NCBI GenBank assembly: GCA_030523825.1
Contig: JAUNHU010000013.1
Span: 1-42,106, forward strand
Source: Lautropia sp.
GTDB taxonomy: Bacteria > Pseudomonadota > Gammaproteobacteria > Burkholderiales > Burkholderiaceae_E
Direction of reading: 5' to 3'
DNA: 42,106 bases
In this document: positions 1 to 8,387 of the stretch, in pieces
Position numbering within the stretch: position 1 is the stretch's first letter
Layout of the letters: the number at the start of each line of letters is the position of its first letter
The notes under the pieces: model-generated
What the model was told of the DNA's origin: nothing
Databases searched by the model: none
The model's input: the letters and a program-made list of their open reading frames with translations, nothing else
Made by a program: the position numbers and the translations under genes

Positions 1-33
1 TTGCTGTTTGCCGAGACATCCTCTCCATCATGA
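1..33 (+). CDS. 3' end of an upstream APE-cluster gene (partial)
   Basis: Frame 1 is open for ten codons from the window edge and stops at TGA 31-33. That stop overlaps the ATG at 30-32 of the glycosyltransferase in an ATGA arrangement, the coupling seen at most junctions of this operon. I infer it is the end of a real upstream gene. The position would suit a carrier, ligase or dehydratase gene of the aryl-polyene cluster, but ten residues are too few to identify it. Confidence 0.5.
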   Translation: MLFAETSSPS

Positions 34-752
34 AAGCGGTTGCGCTCATTCCTCACTACAACCACGCGGGCACCATCACGCGGGTGGCGCACGGCATGCG
101 TGCACTCGGCATTCCGGTGATGATCGTCGATGACGGCTCGACTTCCGCCGAGGCGCGGGCCGTGCTCGATGCGCTCGCTTCCGAGCCGGGCATCCAGGTC
201 CGATACTGTCCCGAAAACGGTGGCAAGGGCCAGGCCATGAAGGTCGGCATCCGCTGGGCGCTTTCCGAAGGCTACACCCATGCGCTCCAGGTGGATGCCG
301 ATGGCCAGCACCAGCTCTCCGATGGCGAGGCGCTGCTCGACGCGGCCCGTCGTCAGCCCGATGCGCTCATCTGCGGTCGTCCCATCTATGGCAGCGATGC
401 GCCCTTCGTGCGTCGCTATGGCCGCGAAATCACCAATTTCTGGGCGAGCATCAACGCTGGCGTGCGTGTGCGCGATGCCATGTGCGGTTTTCGGGTGTAC
501 CCGGTCGTCGCCTTTGCGCAGGTCATCGACCATGAGCATGTCGGCAACCGGATGGATTTCGACATCGAGATCCTGGTGCGGCTCGTGTGGCGCGGGGTGC
601 CGCTGGTCTGGGTACCCACACCCGTGCGCTACGCGCCCGGTGGCATTTCCCATTTTGCGCCGCTCCTCGACAACCTGCGCATCAGCGGCATGCACGCACG
701 CCTGTTCTTTGGCATGCTGCGTCGTCGTCTGGGCCTGGGGCCACGCTCGTGA
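30..752 (+). CDS. Family 2 glycosyltransferase of the aryl-polyene cluster
   Basis: Predicted GT-A fold glycosyltransferase of about 240 residues. The N-terminus has the usual beta-strand followed by an Asp-Asp-Gly-Ser nucleotide-binding motif (residues 34-37), and a DAD metal-binding motif sits at 89-91 followed by a GQH segment. Length is normal for the small dolichyl-phosphate-mannose-synthase-like GT2 group, and no membrane anchor is evident. In aryl-polyene clusters a glycosyltransferase and a lipid acyltransferase are often fused in one protein (ApeJ in the naming I recall); here they are two genes sharing four bases (GTGA). It probably glycosylates the polyene or its lipid carrier at the inner face of the cytoplasmic membrane. 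The sugar donor cannot be read from sequence. Confidence 0.85.
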   Translation: MKAVALIPHYNHAGTITRVAHGMRALGIPVMIVDDGSTSAEARAVLDALASEPGIQVRYCPENGGKGQAMKVGIRWALSEGYTHALQVDADGQHQLSDGEALLDAARRQPDALICGRPIYGSDAPFVRRYGREITNFWASINAGVRVRDAMCGFRVYPVVAFAQVIDHEHVGNRMDFDIEILVRLVWRGVPLVWVPTPVRYAPGGISHFAPLLDNLRISGMHARLFFGMLRRRLGLGPRS

Positions 753-1768
753 ACGCTCCGCGCAGCGGGCACTGGGCCGGCCAGCAGGAGCGGGGCAGCC
801 TGTGGATGCTGTCGCTGTCGGTGTGGCTCAGCCGGCGTTGTCCGCGCTGGCTGGTGCGTGTCGTCACCTGGTTCGTGGTGGCTTATTTCTATCTCACATC
901 GGCCTCTGCGCGGCGCAACATCCGCCGGTATCAGCAGCGTCTGCTGGCTGCCATGCCCGAGGTGCGGCTGCCGGAATTCGCGCCGGTCTGGCGCCAGTTC
1001 CTCGCTTTCGGGGTTGCCATCGTCGATCGCTTCGCCGTCTGGCAGGGGCGCATCCACTATGCCGACCTGCAGGTTGAAGATCCCGATGGCCTCTACGACG
1101 ACATCCGTCGTGCGGCTTCGCGCACCGAGCCCGGCCAGCTGATGATCTGCTCGCACGTGGGCAACATCGAGATCTGCCGTGCGCTGGTCGAGCACAACCG
1201 CGGTTTCGTGCTCAACATCCTCGTGCACAGTCGTCACGCCGAGAAATTCAACCGGGCGCTGGCGAAGGCCGGGGCCAGCGACATCCGCCTCATCCAGGTG
1301 GCCGACCTCGACCTGCCCCTGATGATGGCGCTGCAACAGCGGCTGGCCGCCGGCGAGTGGCTGGCCATCGCGGCCGACCGCACACCGGTGCGTGGCGAAA
1401 AGACCGTGACGGTGGATTTTCTTGGGCACAAGGCACCGATGCCGCAGGGGCCGTGGTTGCTGGCGGGCCTGCTCGATGCGCCGGTCAATCTGGTGTTCTG
1501 CAGCTGGATGGGTGATCGCTACCGCCTGCGGCTGGAGCGTTTCAGCGAAGCGCCGACATGGTCGCGTCAGCAGCGTGCTGCCGGCGTGAAGCAGCTTGCC
1601 CAGCGTTTTGCCGATCGCCTGGCCGATGAGTGCCGGCAGGTGCCGCTGCAGTGGTTCAATTTCTATGATTTCTGGCAGGACGGGCATGCGCCGAAACCGG
1701 TCGGCGATGATCCGGACGAAAAATCCGATGCAGTCCGTCGGGCGCCAGAAACCCGCGCAGGAGAATGA
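749..1768 (+). CDS. LpxL/HtrB-type lipid acyltransferase of the APE cluster
   Basis: About 339 residues beginning at GTG 749, which overlaps the previous stop as GTGA; the open frame reaches further upstream but only inside the glycosyltransferase gene. A membrane-proximal hydrophobic segment near residues 30-50 is followed by an H-x4-E active-site motif (His136 to Glu141), as in late acyltransferases of lipid A synthesis. A downstream Asp-Arg-Thr-Pro segment also fits the family. In APE loci this enzyme probably transfers an acyl chain or polyene to a lipid anchor at the inner membrane. No thioesterase gene follows, although one is commonly found here in APE clusters. Confidence 0.85.
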   Translation: MNAPRSGHWAGQQERGSLWMLSLSVWLSRRCPRWLVRVVTWFVVAYFYLTSASARRNIRRYQQRLLAAMPEVRLPEFAPVWRQFLAFGVAIVDRFAVWQGRIHYADLQVEDPDGLYDDIRRAASRTEPGQLMICSHVGNIEICRALVEHNRGFVLNILVHSRHAEKFNRALAKAGASDIRLIQVADLDLPLMMALQQRLAAGEWLAIAADRTPVRGEKTVTVDFLGHKAPMPQGPWLLAGLLDAPVNLVFCSWMGDRYRLRLERFSEAPTWSRQQRAAGVKQLAQRFADRLADECRQVPLQWFNFYDFWQDGHAPKPVGDDPDEKSDAVRRAPETRAGE

Positions 1769-2379
1769 TGATGTGTGATGAGTGGGGCTGGCGTGCGCAA
1801 TCCGTGCCGCTGGCACGCGCAGGGCGCCTGTTTTTCCTGGTGCTGGCGCTGATGATGGCAGCACCGCATGCACTGGCCTTCGATCTGCCGGCACTGCAAA
1901 AACAGTTGCAGCAGAGTCACGAGGTGCATGGCGAATTCACCCAGCAGCGTTTTCTCACGGCACTGTCCAAGCCGCTCGTCAGCAGCGGCCAGTTCCAGCT
2001 GGTGCCGGGCAAATCGCTGCTCTGGCATGTGCAGAAGCCCTTCGAGCAGAAGGTGCGTGTCGATGAAACCGGCATGCAGCACTGGCGCAATGGCCGCTGG
2101 CAGCCCGACACCCGCACGGGGGGCGCAGCCCGCGCGCAACTCGATTTCTTCATGGACATGATCGGCGGCCGCTTCGACAGCCTGCAGAAGCATTTCGCCA
2201 TCAAGCTCTCGGGCCATGAAAAGCAGTGGAAGCTGCAGCTCGACCCGTCCAGCGTACTGATGAAGAAGATCTTCCGGCGCATCGACATCGACGGCGACAC
2301 CCATGTGCGCACCGTCGTGCTCGATGAAGTGCAGGGCGACCGTGTCGACATGCGCTTCCATGCGTTGCGTCGGCCCTGA
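1765..2379 (+). CDS. LolA-like outer-membrane lipoprotein carrier of the APE cluster
   Basis: Exported protein of about 200 residues. It has a basic N-terminus, a hydrophobic core and a probable cleavage after Ala-His-Ala-Leu-Ala, followed by a mature domain with LolA-like features: an early FTQQRF segment, a paired VSSGQF strand, and a W-H-V-Q-K-P-F strand. Three ATG codons lie in a row at 1765, 1768 and 1771; the AGGAG at 1759-1763 best fits 1771. Periplasmic LolA homologues occur in APE loci (ApeL as I recall) and are thought to ferry the lipidated pigment across the periplasm. The product of the next gene, an MMPL exporter, would hand the cargo over. Confidence 0.85.
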   Translation: MMMCDEWGWRAQSVPLARAGRLFFLVLALMMAAPHALAFDLPALQKQLQQSHEVHGEFTQQRFLTALSKPLVSSGQFQLVPGKSLLWHVQKPFEQKVRVDETGMQHWRNGRWQPDTRTGGAARAQLDFFMDMIGGRFDSLQKHFAIKLSGHEKQWKLQLDPSSVLMKKIFRRIDIDGDTHVRTVVLDEVQGDRVDMRFHALRRP

Positions 2380-2394
2380 TCCGGTACGGCCCTG

Positions 2395-4746
2395 ATGAAG
2401 GCACCTGAAGCCTACCCTGCCTGGCTGCGCTGGGCGCACGTGCTGCTGGTGTTGCTTGCCCTCATTGTGCTGGGCCGTGCCATCGGCGCGGGGCAGCTCG
2501 TCGATACCGGCATGAATGCGCTGTTGCCGCGCGGACAAGACACCGATCCTGCCGAATTGCAGGCCGAATCGCATGCCGACCAGCTGCTCAACCGGCAGAT
2601 GGTGCTGCTGGTAGGCAGCGAAGACGCTGCAAAGGCCGTGGAGGCAGCAAGGGAATTTGCAGCGCGCTGGCGCGAGAGCGGCCTCTTTGCCGAGGTGCAG
2701 GTGGATTTTCTGGCGGCAATGGATAGCATCCGCCAGGAGGCGCGCGGCCTGCAGCTGGCGCTCCTGCCCAATGCTGAAATCGCTCGTCTTCAAGATGATC
2801 CGTCCGGGTACTTTGCCGAGCGCGCAGCCGAGCTGGCGAATCCCTTCGGTCAGCCTTCCATCCTGCCGGTGGAGCAGGACTGGGTCGGCCTGGGCCGTCA
2901 TCTGCTGCCGCGCATGACGCAGGCCGGTGGTCCGCAACTTGATGCCGAAACCGGTACCCTGCAGCGCGTGGAAGGGGACACCACCTGGGTGTGGGTGCAT
3001 GCCAGTCTGCGTGAAGCCGGAACTCCCGCTGGCGCCAGCACTTCACTGCTGCCATTGCTGCGCAGCACGCAGACCGATGCCGGCGTGCGCGGCCTGAAAA
3101 CCCTGATGGCCGGCGGTGCCATCTTTTCGGCCGAAGGCAAGGCATCGGGTGAGGCCGAATCCCGCTGGATGAGTGCGGCCGGCCTCACCATCACGCTGCT
3201 GCTCTTGCTCGGCGTGATGCGCAGTCTGCGCGTGCTGGGTGTCATGCTGCCGCTGCTTGTCGGCGTGCTGCTCGGGCTGGCCGCCTGCTGGCTCGTGTTC
3301 GGCTCGGTCCATGTGCTCACCCTGGTCATCGGCACCAGTCTGGTCGGCGTGCTCATCGACCTGCCGATGCACTGGCTGGCCCCTGCCGTCGTGCAGCCCG
3401 GCTGGCGGGCGTGGCCTGCGATGCGCTCGGTGGTGCCGCCCTTTGTCATCAGCCTGCTCATCACCGTCAGCGGTTATCTGCTGCTGTGGTTCACCCCGCT
3501 GCCGGTCTTGCAGCAGACGGCGCTGTTCTCTGCGGTGGCACTGTGCGCTGCGTTCGGCACCACGGCGCTGTGGCTGCCCTTCCTGTTCCGTCGCTGGCAG
3601 CCGCGCCCGGTAGGTGCGCTGGTGCGCATGTTCGACCGCATCCTGCAGCTTTCGCATCGCCTGCGTCGCAGCGTCATCGTCTGGGCCGTGTGCCTGCCGC
3701 TGGCAGGCGTGGGGCTGTGGCAGTCCAACTGGCAGGATGACATCCGTCAGTGGGTGAGCGTGTCGCCGCAGTGGCTGGCGCAGGCGCAGCATGTGGCGCG
3801 GTTGGGCGGTGGCATGGGCTCGGCGCGGCAATTGCTGGTGGTGGCGCGTGATGACGAGGATCTGCTTGCCCGCGATGCCCGGCTGGTGAAACAGTTGCGG
3901 CCGCTCATCGACGAGGGGGCGCTGGGTGGTGTGCAGGCGCTCAGCCAGTGGGTGCAACCCCTGGCGCGCCAGCGTGAGCTTCAGGCACTTTTCATGCGGC
4001 TGTCGGAACAGTCTGCCGTCTGGGCACCGATGCAGGCGCTGGGCGTGCCCGACGAAACCATGCAGGCCGCCTTGCGTGAACTGGCGGGCCTGCCGCTTCA
4101 GACCCTGCCACAGGTGTTGGGCAGCCATTTCGGGCTGGCATGGCAGCCCCTGCATGTGGGCCGCCTGCCCGATGGTCGCGTGGCCGCCACGCTGCGTCTC
4201 GACGGCCTGAAAGATCCGGCCGCGCTGTCATCGCTGTTGCGAGCCAATCCCGACGTGAAACTGCTCGACCGCCCGGCACGACTGAATGCTGCCTTTCGTG
4301 AGGCCCGCGACACGGCGCTGTTGCTGAAGATCGCGTCGTGGGGCGCTGCGATGGTGCTGCTCTGCGTGCTCTTTGGCTGGCGGCATGGGCTGGCGGTGCT
4401 GATTGCCCCCCTGATGGCCGCCGTGCTCACCGTTGCCGTGCTGGGCTGGCTGGGTGTGCCGCTCAGTCTTTTTGCGGTTTTTGGCCTGTTGCTGGTCAGT
4501 GCCATTGGTATCGACTATGCTGTATATGCCCACGCCGGCCCGCATCATCCGCTGGAGCGCATGGCCGGCATCCTGCTGGCGGCGCTCACCTCGATGATCT
4601 CCTTTTCCATGCTGGGCGCCAGTGCCACGCCGGCGGTTGCCGGATTCGGCATCTGCGTCACGGTGGGCATCCTCCTGAACCTGTTTCTCTCCTCGTGGCT
4701 CATTGCTGATGCCACACCATCCCATGCAAACACCCCATCAGTTTGA
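2395..4746 (+). CDS. MMPL/RND-family exporter of the APE cluster
   Basis: Large integral membrane protein of 783 residues with the duplicated RND layout. TM1 is at about 12-30 and is followed by a periplasmic domain. Five TM segments span about 260-400, with an Asp in a GVLIDLPMHW segment. A second lone TM lies near 425-445 with a second periplasmic domain. Five further TM segments run from about 645 to the end, with an Asp in a GIDYAVY segment. These buried acidic residues are typical of proton-coupled RND transporters. It matches the COG4258-type exporters found in APE clusters (ApeM as I recall) and probably flips or exports the lipid-linked polyene. It starts 15 bases after the lolA-like gene and overlaps the next one. 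Confidence 0.9.
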   Translation: MKAPEAYPAWLRWAHVLLVLLALIVLGRAIGAGQLVDTGMNALLPRGQDTDPAELQAESHADQLLNRQMVLLVGSEDAAKAVEAAREFAARWRESGLFAEVQVDFLAAMDSIRQEARGLQLALLPNAEIARLQDDPSGYFAERAAELANPFGQPSILPVEQDWVGLGRHLLPRMTQAGGPQLDAETGTLQRVEGDTTWVWVHASLREAGTPAGASTSLLPLLRSTQTDAGVRGLKTLMAGGAIFSAEGKASGEAESRWMSAAGLTITLLLLLGVMRSLRVLGVMLPLLVGVLLGLAACWLVFGSVHVLTLVIGTSLVGVLIDLPMHWLAPAVVQPGWRAWPAMRSVVPPFVISLLITVSGYLLLWFTPLPVLQQTALFSAVALCAAFGTTALWLPFLFRRWQPRPVGALVRMFDRILQLSHRLRRSVIVWAVCLPLAGVGLWQSNWQDDIRQWVSVSPQWLAQAQHVARLGGGMGSARQLLVVARDDEDLLARDARLVKQLRPLIDEGALGGVQALSQWVQPLARQRELQALFMRLSEQSAVWAPMQALGVPDETMQAALRELAGLPLQTLPQVLGSHFGLAWQPLHVGRLPDGRVAATLRLDGLKDPAALSSLLRANPDVKLLDRPARLNAAFREARDTALLLKIASWGAAMVLLCVLFGWRHGLAVLIAPLMAAVLTVAVLGWLGVPLSLFAVFGLLLVSAIGIDYAVYAHAGPHHPLERMAGILLAALTSMISFSMLGASATPAVAGFGICVTVGILLNLFLSSWLIADATPSHANTPSV

Positions 4747-5986
4747 CGTTGCCATCATCGGTGCCGGGCCTGCCGGTTCGGTTGCCGCCGCATTGCTGCA
4801 CAAGCAGGGATTTCGCGTCTGCGTGCTGGAGCGCCAGCACTTCCCCCGTTTTGTCATTGGCGAAAGTCTGCTGCCCTACTGCATGGACATTCTCGACGAG
4901 GCCGGCCTGCGTCAGGTTGTGGATGCCACGCCAGGTTTCCAGTACAAGAACGGTGCGGCCTTCACCTGGGGCAAGCGCTACACCTGGTTCGACTTCACCG
5001 ACAAGTTCACCCCCGGCCCCGGCACCACCTTCCAGGTACAGCGTGCCGTCTTCGACAAGGTGCTGATCGACGCGGTCATCGGGAAGGGCGTCGAGGTGCG
5101 TTTCGGCGATGGCGTGGTCAGCTATCAGGATCATGACGACGGCGTGCATCTCGGCATCGAGTCGCCCAACGGCAACTACACGCTCGATGCGCGCTTCGTG
5201 CTGGATGCCAGCGGCTATGGTCGCGTGCTGCCGCGTCTGCTCGGGCTCGATCGACCGTCCACACTGGCGCCGCGCATGGCGGTCTTCACACATCTCGACG
5301 ACCACATCGTCAGTGACGAATTCGACCGCAACAAGATCCTCATCAGCACGCACCCGCAATACCGCGATGTCTGGAGCTGGTTCATCCCCTTCAGCAACGG
5401 GCGCAGCTCCATCGGCATCGTCGGCACGCCCGAGCGCGTCGGCAAGGCCATCGAGACCGAAGGGGAGGAGGCCGCGCTGCGCCGCTTCATCCACGAGATT
5501 CCGATGCTCGACCGGCTGCTGGTGAATGCCGTCTGGGACAACGGCGTGCCATTCCGTTCGTTGGCAAATTATTCTGCCAGCGTCACGGCATTGCACGGCC
5601 CGCATTTTGCGCTGCTCGGCAACGCTGCCGAATTTCTCGATCCGGTGTTTTCCTCCGGCGTCACGGTGGCCATGCAGTCGTCGCGTCTTGCCACGCGCCT
5701 GCTCGGGCGTCAGCTGCGCGGCGAGTCGGTCGACTGGCAGAAGGAGTTCGTCGAGCCACTGATGGTCGGTGTCGAGGCCTTCCGCACCTATGTGCTCGGC
5801 TGGTACGACGGCAGCTTCCAGGATGTCATCTACTGCGACGACGAGCGTGTTGACCCGGAAATTCGCCGGATGATCAGCTCGATCCTGGCCGGCTACGCCT
5901 GGGATGAAAGCAATCCCTTCGTCAGCAAGTCGCAGCGTCGCCTCAAGGCGCTGGCCGAGGTGTGTGGCAAGGCGCGGCCCGAATGA
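4709..5986 (+). CDS. Flavin-dependent halogenase-like monooxygenase
   Basis: FAD-dependent oxidoreductase of about 425 residues. The N-terminus carries a Rossmann GAGPAG motif. A G-E-S-L-L-P segment follows, and then a K-N-G-A-x-F-x-W-G segment whose lysine lies where phenolic halogenases place their catalytic Lys. Near residue 222 there is a W-S-W-F-I-P motif, the WxWxIP signature of flavin-dependent halogenases. Related genes occur in xanthomonadin-type aryl-polyene loci, where the pigment is brominated, so halogenation of the aryl head group is possible; simple oxidation is the alternative. The start is ambiguous: TTG 4703, ATG 4709 and ATG 4724 are in frame, all overlapping the exporter gene, and none has a clear ribosome-binding site. 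Confidence 0.8.
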   Translation: MPHHPMQTPHQFDVAIIGAGPAGSVAAALLHKQGFRVCVLERQHFPRFVIGESLLPYCMDILDEAGLRQVVDATPGFQYKNGAAFTWGKRYTWFDFTDKFTPGPGTTFQVQRAVFDKVLIDAVIGKGVEVRFGDGVVSYQDHDDGVHLGIESPNGNYTLDARFVLDASGYGRVLPRLLGLDRPSTLAPRMAVFTHLDDHIVSDEFDRNKILISTHPQYRDVWSWFIPFSNGRSSIGIVGTPERVGKAIETEGEEAALRRFIHEIPMLDRLLVNAVWDNGVPFRSLANYSASVTALHGPHFALLGNAAEFLDPVFSSGVTVAMQSSRLATRLLGRQLRGESVDWQKEFVEPLMVGVEAFRTYVLGWYDGSFQDVIYCDDERVDPEIRRMISSILAGYAWDESNPFVSKSQRRLKALAEVCGKARPE

Positions 5987-6615
5987 GCGCTCGCACTTCC
6001 CGGCGAATGGGCAGCCTTCTGCCCCTGCAGTGGCAGGCCGCATCCGCGCTTGCCGGGGTTGGCGGTGCCGGCCTGAAAGCTGGTGCGTTGCTGGCGTGCA
6101 TCGTGTTGCATGGCTGCGCACTGATGAAGCCGGCTCCATCCCTGCCACAGGCGTTTCCGCCGCTGGCCGAAGCGAGGCAGTTCCGGGTCGAGGGTTGCGA
6201 GGCAAAGGAGGGCGGTGACGCAGGGCAGGGCAGCGACGCCCCGGATGCCGGCGGACAGACGCCCTCTCTGGTCGTGGTGCAGCCGCAGGAAGATGGCAGC
6301 TGGCGCTGGCAGCGTCTGGATGCTTTCGGGGCGCCGCAGGCGAGAATGATCGCCCGTCCCGGAGGACGGTGGCAGAATGATGGCTTCATGCCGCCCAATG
6401 CCGAGGCGCGCGCGCTCTTTGACGGGATGCTGATGTTGCTCACGCCCGAATCGCAGCGCGCGCGGGTCTGGCCGGAGCTGCATGCCCAGCCCGATGGCCT
6501 CTGGACCAATCATCTTGATGGCAAGGCACTGCGCTGGCGAACCCGACCCGACGGCGAAGGCTGGCGCCTGCAATTGCAGGACGGCACCGTCTGGTGCGTG
6601 CAGCCGCTTTCCTGA
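5983..6615 (+). CDS. APE-cluster lipoprotein (DUF3261-like)
   Basis: Starts at ATG 5983, overlapping the previous stop as ATGA. The N-terminus has a long basic-polar leader, a hydrophobic stretch and an L-H-G-C lipobox, so it is a predicted lipoprotein. The mature part is about 165 residues and includes a Gly/Asp/Ala-rich low-complexity stretch shortly after the lipobox. It ends with a compact beta-rich region containing several Trp residues. Small DUF3261-type lipoproteins occupy this position in APE clusters (ApeN as I recall) and may accept or present the pigment-lipid at the outer membrane. Its biochemical role is not established. Confidence 0.7.
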   Translation: MSARTSRRMGSLLPLQWQAASALAGVGGAGLKAGALLACIVLHGCALMKPAPSLPQAFPPLAEARQFRVEGCEAKEGGDAGQGSDAPDAGGQTPSLVVVQPQEDGSWRWQRLDAFGAPQARMIARPGGRWQNDGFMPPNAEARALFDGMLMLLTPESQRARVWPELHAQPDGLWTNHLDGKALRWRTRPDGEGWRLQLQDGTVWCVQPLS

Positions 6616-6675
6616 CTTTCGCTTTTCCCCGTTTTCTTCGCCTTTTCTTCCCTGCCTGCCCGTTGCCCACACGTC
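6616..6675 (+). promoter_or_regulatory. Pyrimidine-rich leader between lipoprotein and ketosynthase genes
   Basis: This is the only sizeable gap inside the APE operon: 60 bases, of which only about 10 are purines. No Shine-Dalgarno sequence precedes the ketosynthase ATG at 6676. C-rich, G-poor RNA of this kind resembles Rho-utilisation sites, so it may permit Rho-dependent polarity within the operon. This is inference from composition only. Confidence 0.3.
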
Positions 6676-7890
6676 ATGCCCCTGAGCCCTTCCTATCTGT
6701 CCCGCCCCGGTGTCGTCAGCAGTCTGGGCAGCGGCCTGAGTGCCACGGTGGCGGCGCTGCTCGACGAGACCCGCGCGCCCGATCTGAGCATCAGTGATGC
6801 CTGGGTGCAGGGCCGGGCCTTGCCGCTGGGTCAGGTCACGGTGCCACTGAGGGCGTTGCCGGCCGATCTGCCTGCCTGCCACGCCAGTCACAACAACCAC
6901 CTGCTCTGGCATGCGCTGGAGGCGGTCGAGCCCGATCTGTTCGCGGCTGTCGAGCGCCACGGTGCCAGCCGCGTGGGTGTGGTGCTGGGCACGTCCACCA
7001 GTGGTGTCGATGAAAACCTGCCGGCCTTCCGGCATGTGGCGGCGGGCGGTTCCTGGGAGGAAAGCGGCTTCAACAAGCCTGTCCAGCTGCTGTCCTCGCC
7101 GGTCGATTTCGTGACGCATCAGTACGGGCTCGGTGGCATCGGCTTCGGCATTTCCACGGCCTGCACCTCCGGCGCCCGTGCGCTGATGAGTGCTGCGCGT
7201 CTGCTGCGCAGCGGTGCCTGCGATGCCGTGCTCTGTGGCGGTGTCGATTCGCTGTCGCTGCTCACCATCCAGGGCTTTGCGTCGCTCGAAGTCGTGTCCG
7301 ACGAGGTGGCCCGTCCCTTTGCTGCCGACCGCAAGGGCATCAATATCGGCGAGGCAGCCGCCGTTTTCGTGATGACCCGCGAGCCGGGCACCGACACGCT
7401 GGCGCTGCGTGGTTACGGGGCCAGCAGCGATGCCTGGCACATGTCATCGCCCCGGCCCGATGGCAAGGGGGCTCTGCTTGCCATGCAGGCGGCTCTGCAA
7501 ACCGCCGGATGTCTGCCCGCCGACATCGGCTGGGTCAATCTGCACGGCACCGGCACCGAACTCAACGATGCAATGGAAAGCAACGCCGTCGTCGAATGTC
7601 TTGGAAACGCGGTGCCCTGCACCAGCACCAAGCCCTTTACCGGCCACACGCTGGGGGCTGCCGGCGCACTCGAAGCCGCCATCCTCTGGGGAATCGTCGA
7701 TCGCCAGCTCAATCCGGACGGACGCCTGCCAGCCCAGTGGGGCGGTTATCCCCCCGACCCTGCGATCGCGCCGCTGAAACTGGCCTCTGCCAGCGACTGC
7801 TGGCCCGCTGACAAACCCCGCATCGGTCTCAGTTCCTCTTTTGCCTTCGGCGGCAACAATGCCGTTCTGCTGCTCGGAGAGACCGCGTGA
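6676..7890 (+). CDS. apeO: Beta-ketoacyl-ACP synthase (APE ketosynthase, ApeO-like)
   Basis: Thiolase-fold ketosynthase of 404 residues. The full Cys-His-His triad is visible: Cys163 in a S-T-A-C-T-S-G context, His290 in N-L-H-G-T-G-T and His324 in F-T-G-H-T-L-G, with the conserved Lys319 before it. It is therefore a catalytically competent condensing enzyme and not a chain-length factor. In APE biosynthesis it would extend the aryl-primed chain with malonyl units on a carrier protein. The name ApeO follows the order KS-DH-KR-KS at the end of APE clusters, from memory. It overlaps the dehydratase gene by four bases. Confidence 0.85.
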   Translation: MPLSPSYLSRPGVVSSLGSGLSATVAALLDETRAPDLSISDAWVQGRALPLGQVTVPLRALPADLPACHASHNNHLLWHALEAVEPDLFAAVERHGASRVGVVLGTSTSGVDENLPAFRHVAAGGSWEESGFNKPVQLLSSPVDFVTHQYGLGGIGFGISTACTSGARALMSAARLLRSGACDAVLCGGVDSLSLLTIQGFASLEVVSDEVARPFAADRKGINIGEAAAVFVMTREPGTDTLALRGYGASSDAWHMSSPRPDGKGALLAMQAALQTAGCLPADIGWVNLHGTGTELNDAMESNAVVECLGNAVPCTSTKPFTGHTLGAAGALEAAILWGIVDRQLNPDGRLPAQWGGYPPDPAIAPLKLASASDCWPADKPRIGLSSSFAFGGNNAVLLLGETA

Positions 7891-8387
7891 TCCGTTTCCC
7901 CTTTGCCGATGTTGCATCCTGCCTGCCGCACGCTGGCAACATGGTGCTGCTCGATGAGATCATTCATTGCGACCGGGACGGGCTGGAGGCGAGGGCGCTC
8001 GTGCGGGAAGACCACATCTTCCTGCAGGAAGACCGCACGTTGCCCGTCTGGCTGGCCGTCGAGATCATGGCGCAGGGCATCGCCGCCTACGATGGCTGCC
8101 ATGCGCTGAACGAAGGGCGCCGCACCTCACTGGGCTTCCTGCTTGGTTCGCGCCGTCTGATGATGCACCTCGACAGTGTGCCGGTGGGCAGCCTGCTCGG
8201 GGTTCGGGTCAGCCCGTCCACCGACGATGGTCAGGGTTTCGGGGTGTTCGACTGCCGTCTGGAATGGCTCGACGCGCCTGCGGCAATTGCCGCCACGCTG
8301 CCCGAAGGCCGTGTCATCGCCGAGGGCGCGCTCAATGTCTATCAACCCCGCGAAGGTTCAGGAGAATCCGTCTCGCATGTCGTCTGA
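7887..8387 (+). CDS. apeP: 3-hydroxyacyl-ACP dehydratase, hotdog fold (ApeP-like)
   Basis: Hotdog-fold protein of 166 residues starting at GTG 7887 (GTGA overlap with the ketosynthase stop). His15 in L-P-H-A-G-N-M and Glu59 in a V-E-I-M-A-Q helix match the His/Glu catalytic pair of FabZ/FabA-like dehydratases, and L-G-S-R-R is a further family feature. It would dehydrate the 3-hydroxyacyl intermediate to set each double bond of the polyene. In characterised APE systems ApeP pairs with a second hotdog protein (ApeI); that partner is not in this window and could be the gene cut at the left edge. Confidence 0.8.
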   Translation: MIRFPFADVASCLPHAGNMVLLDEIIHCDRDGLEARALVREDHIFLQEDRTLPVWLAVEIMAQGIAAYDGCHALNEGRRTSLGFLLGSRRLMMHLDSVPVGSLLGVRVSPSTDDGQGFGVFDCRLEWLDAPAAIAATLPEGRVIAEGALNVYQPREGSGESVSHVV

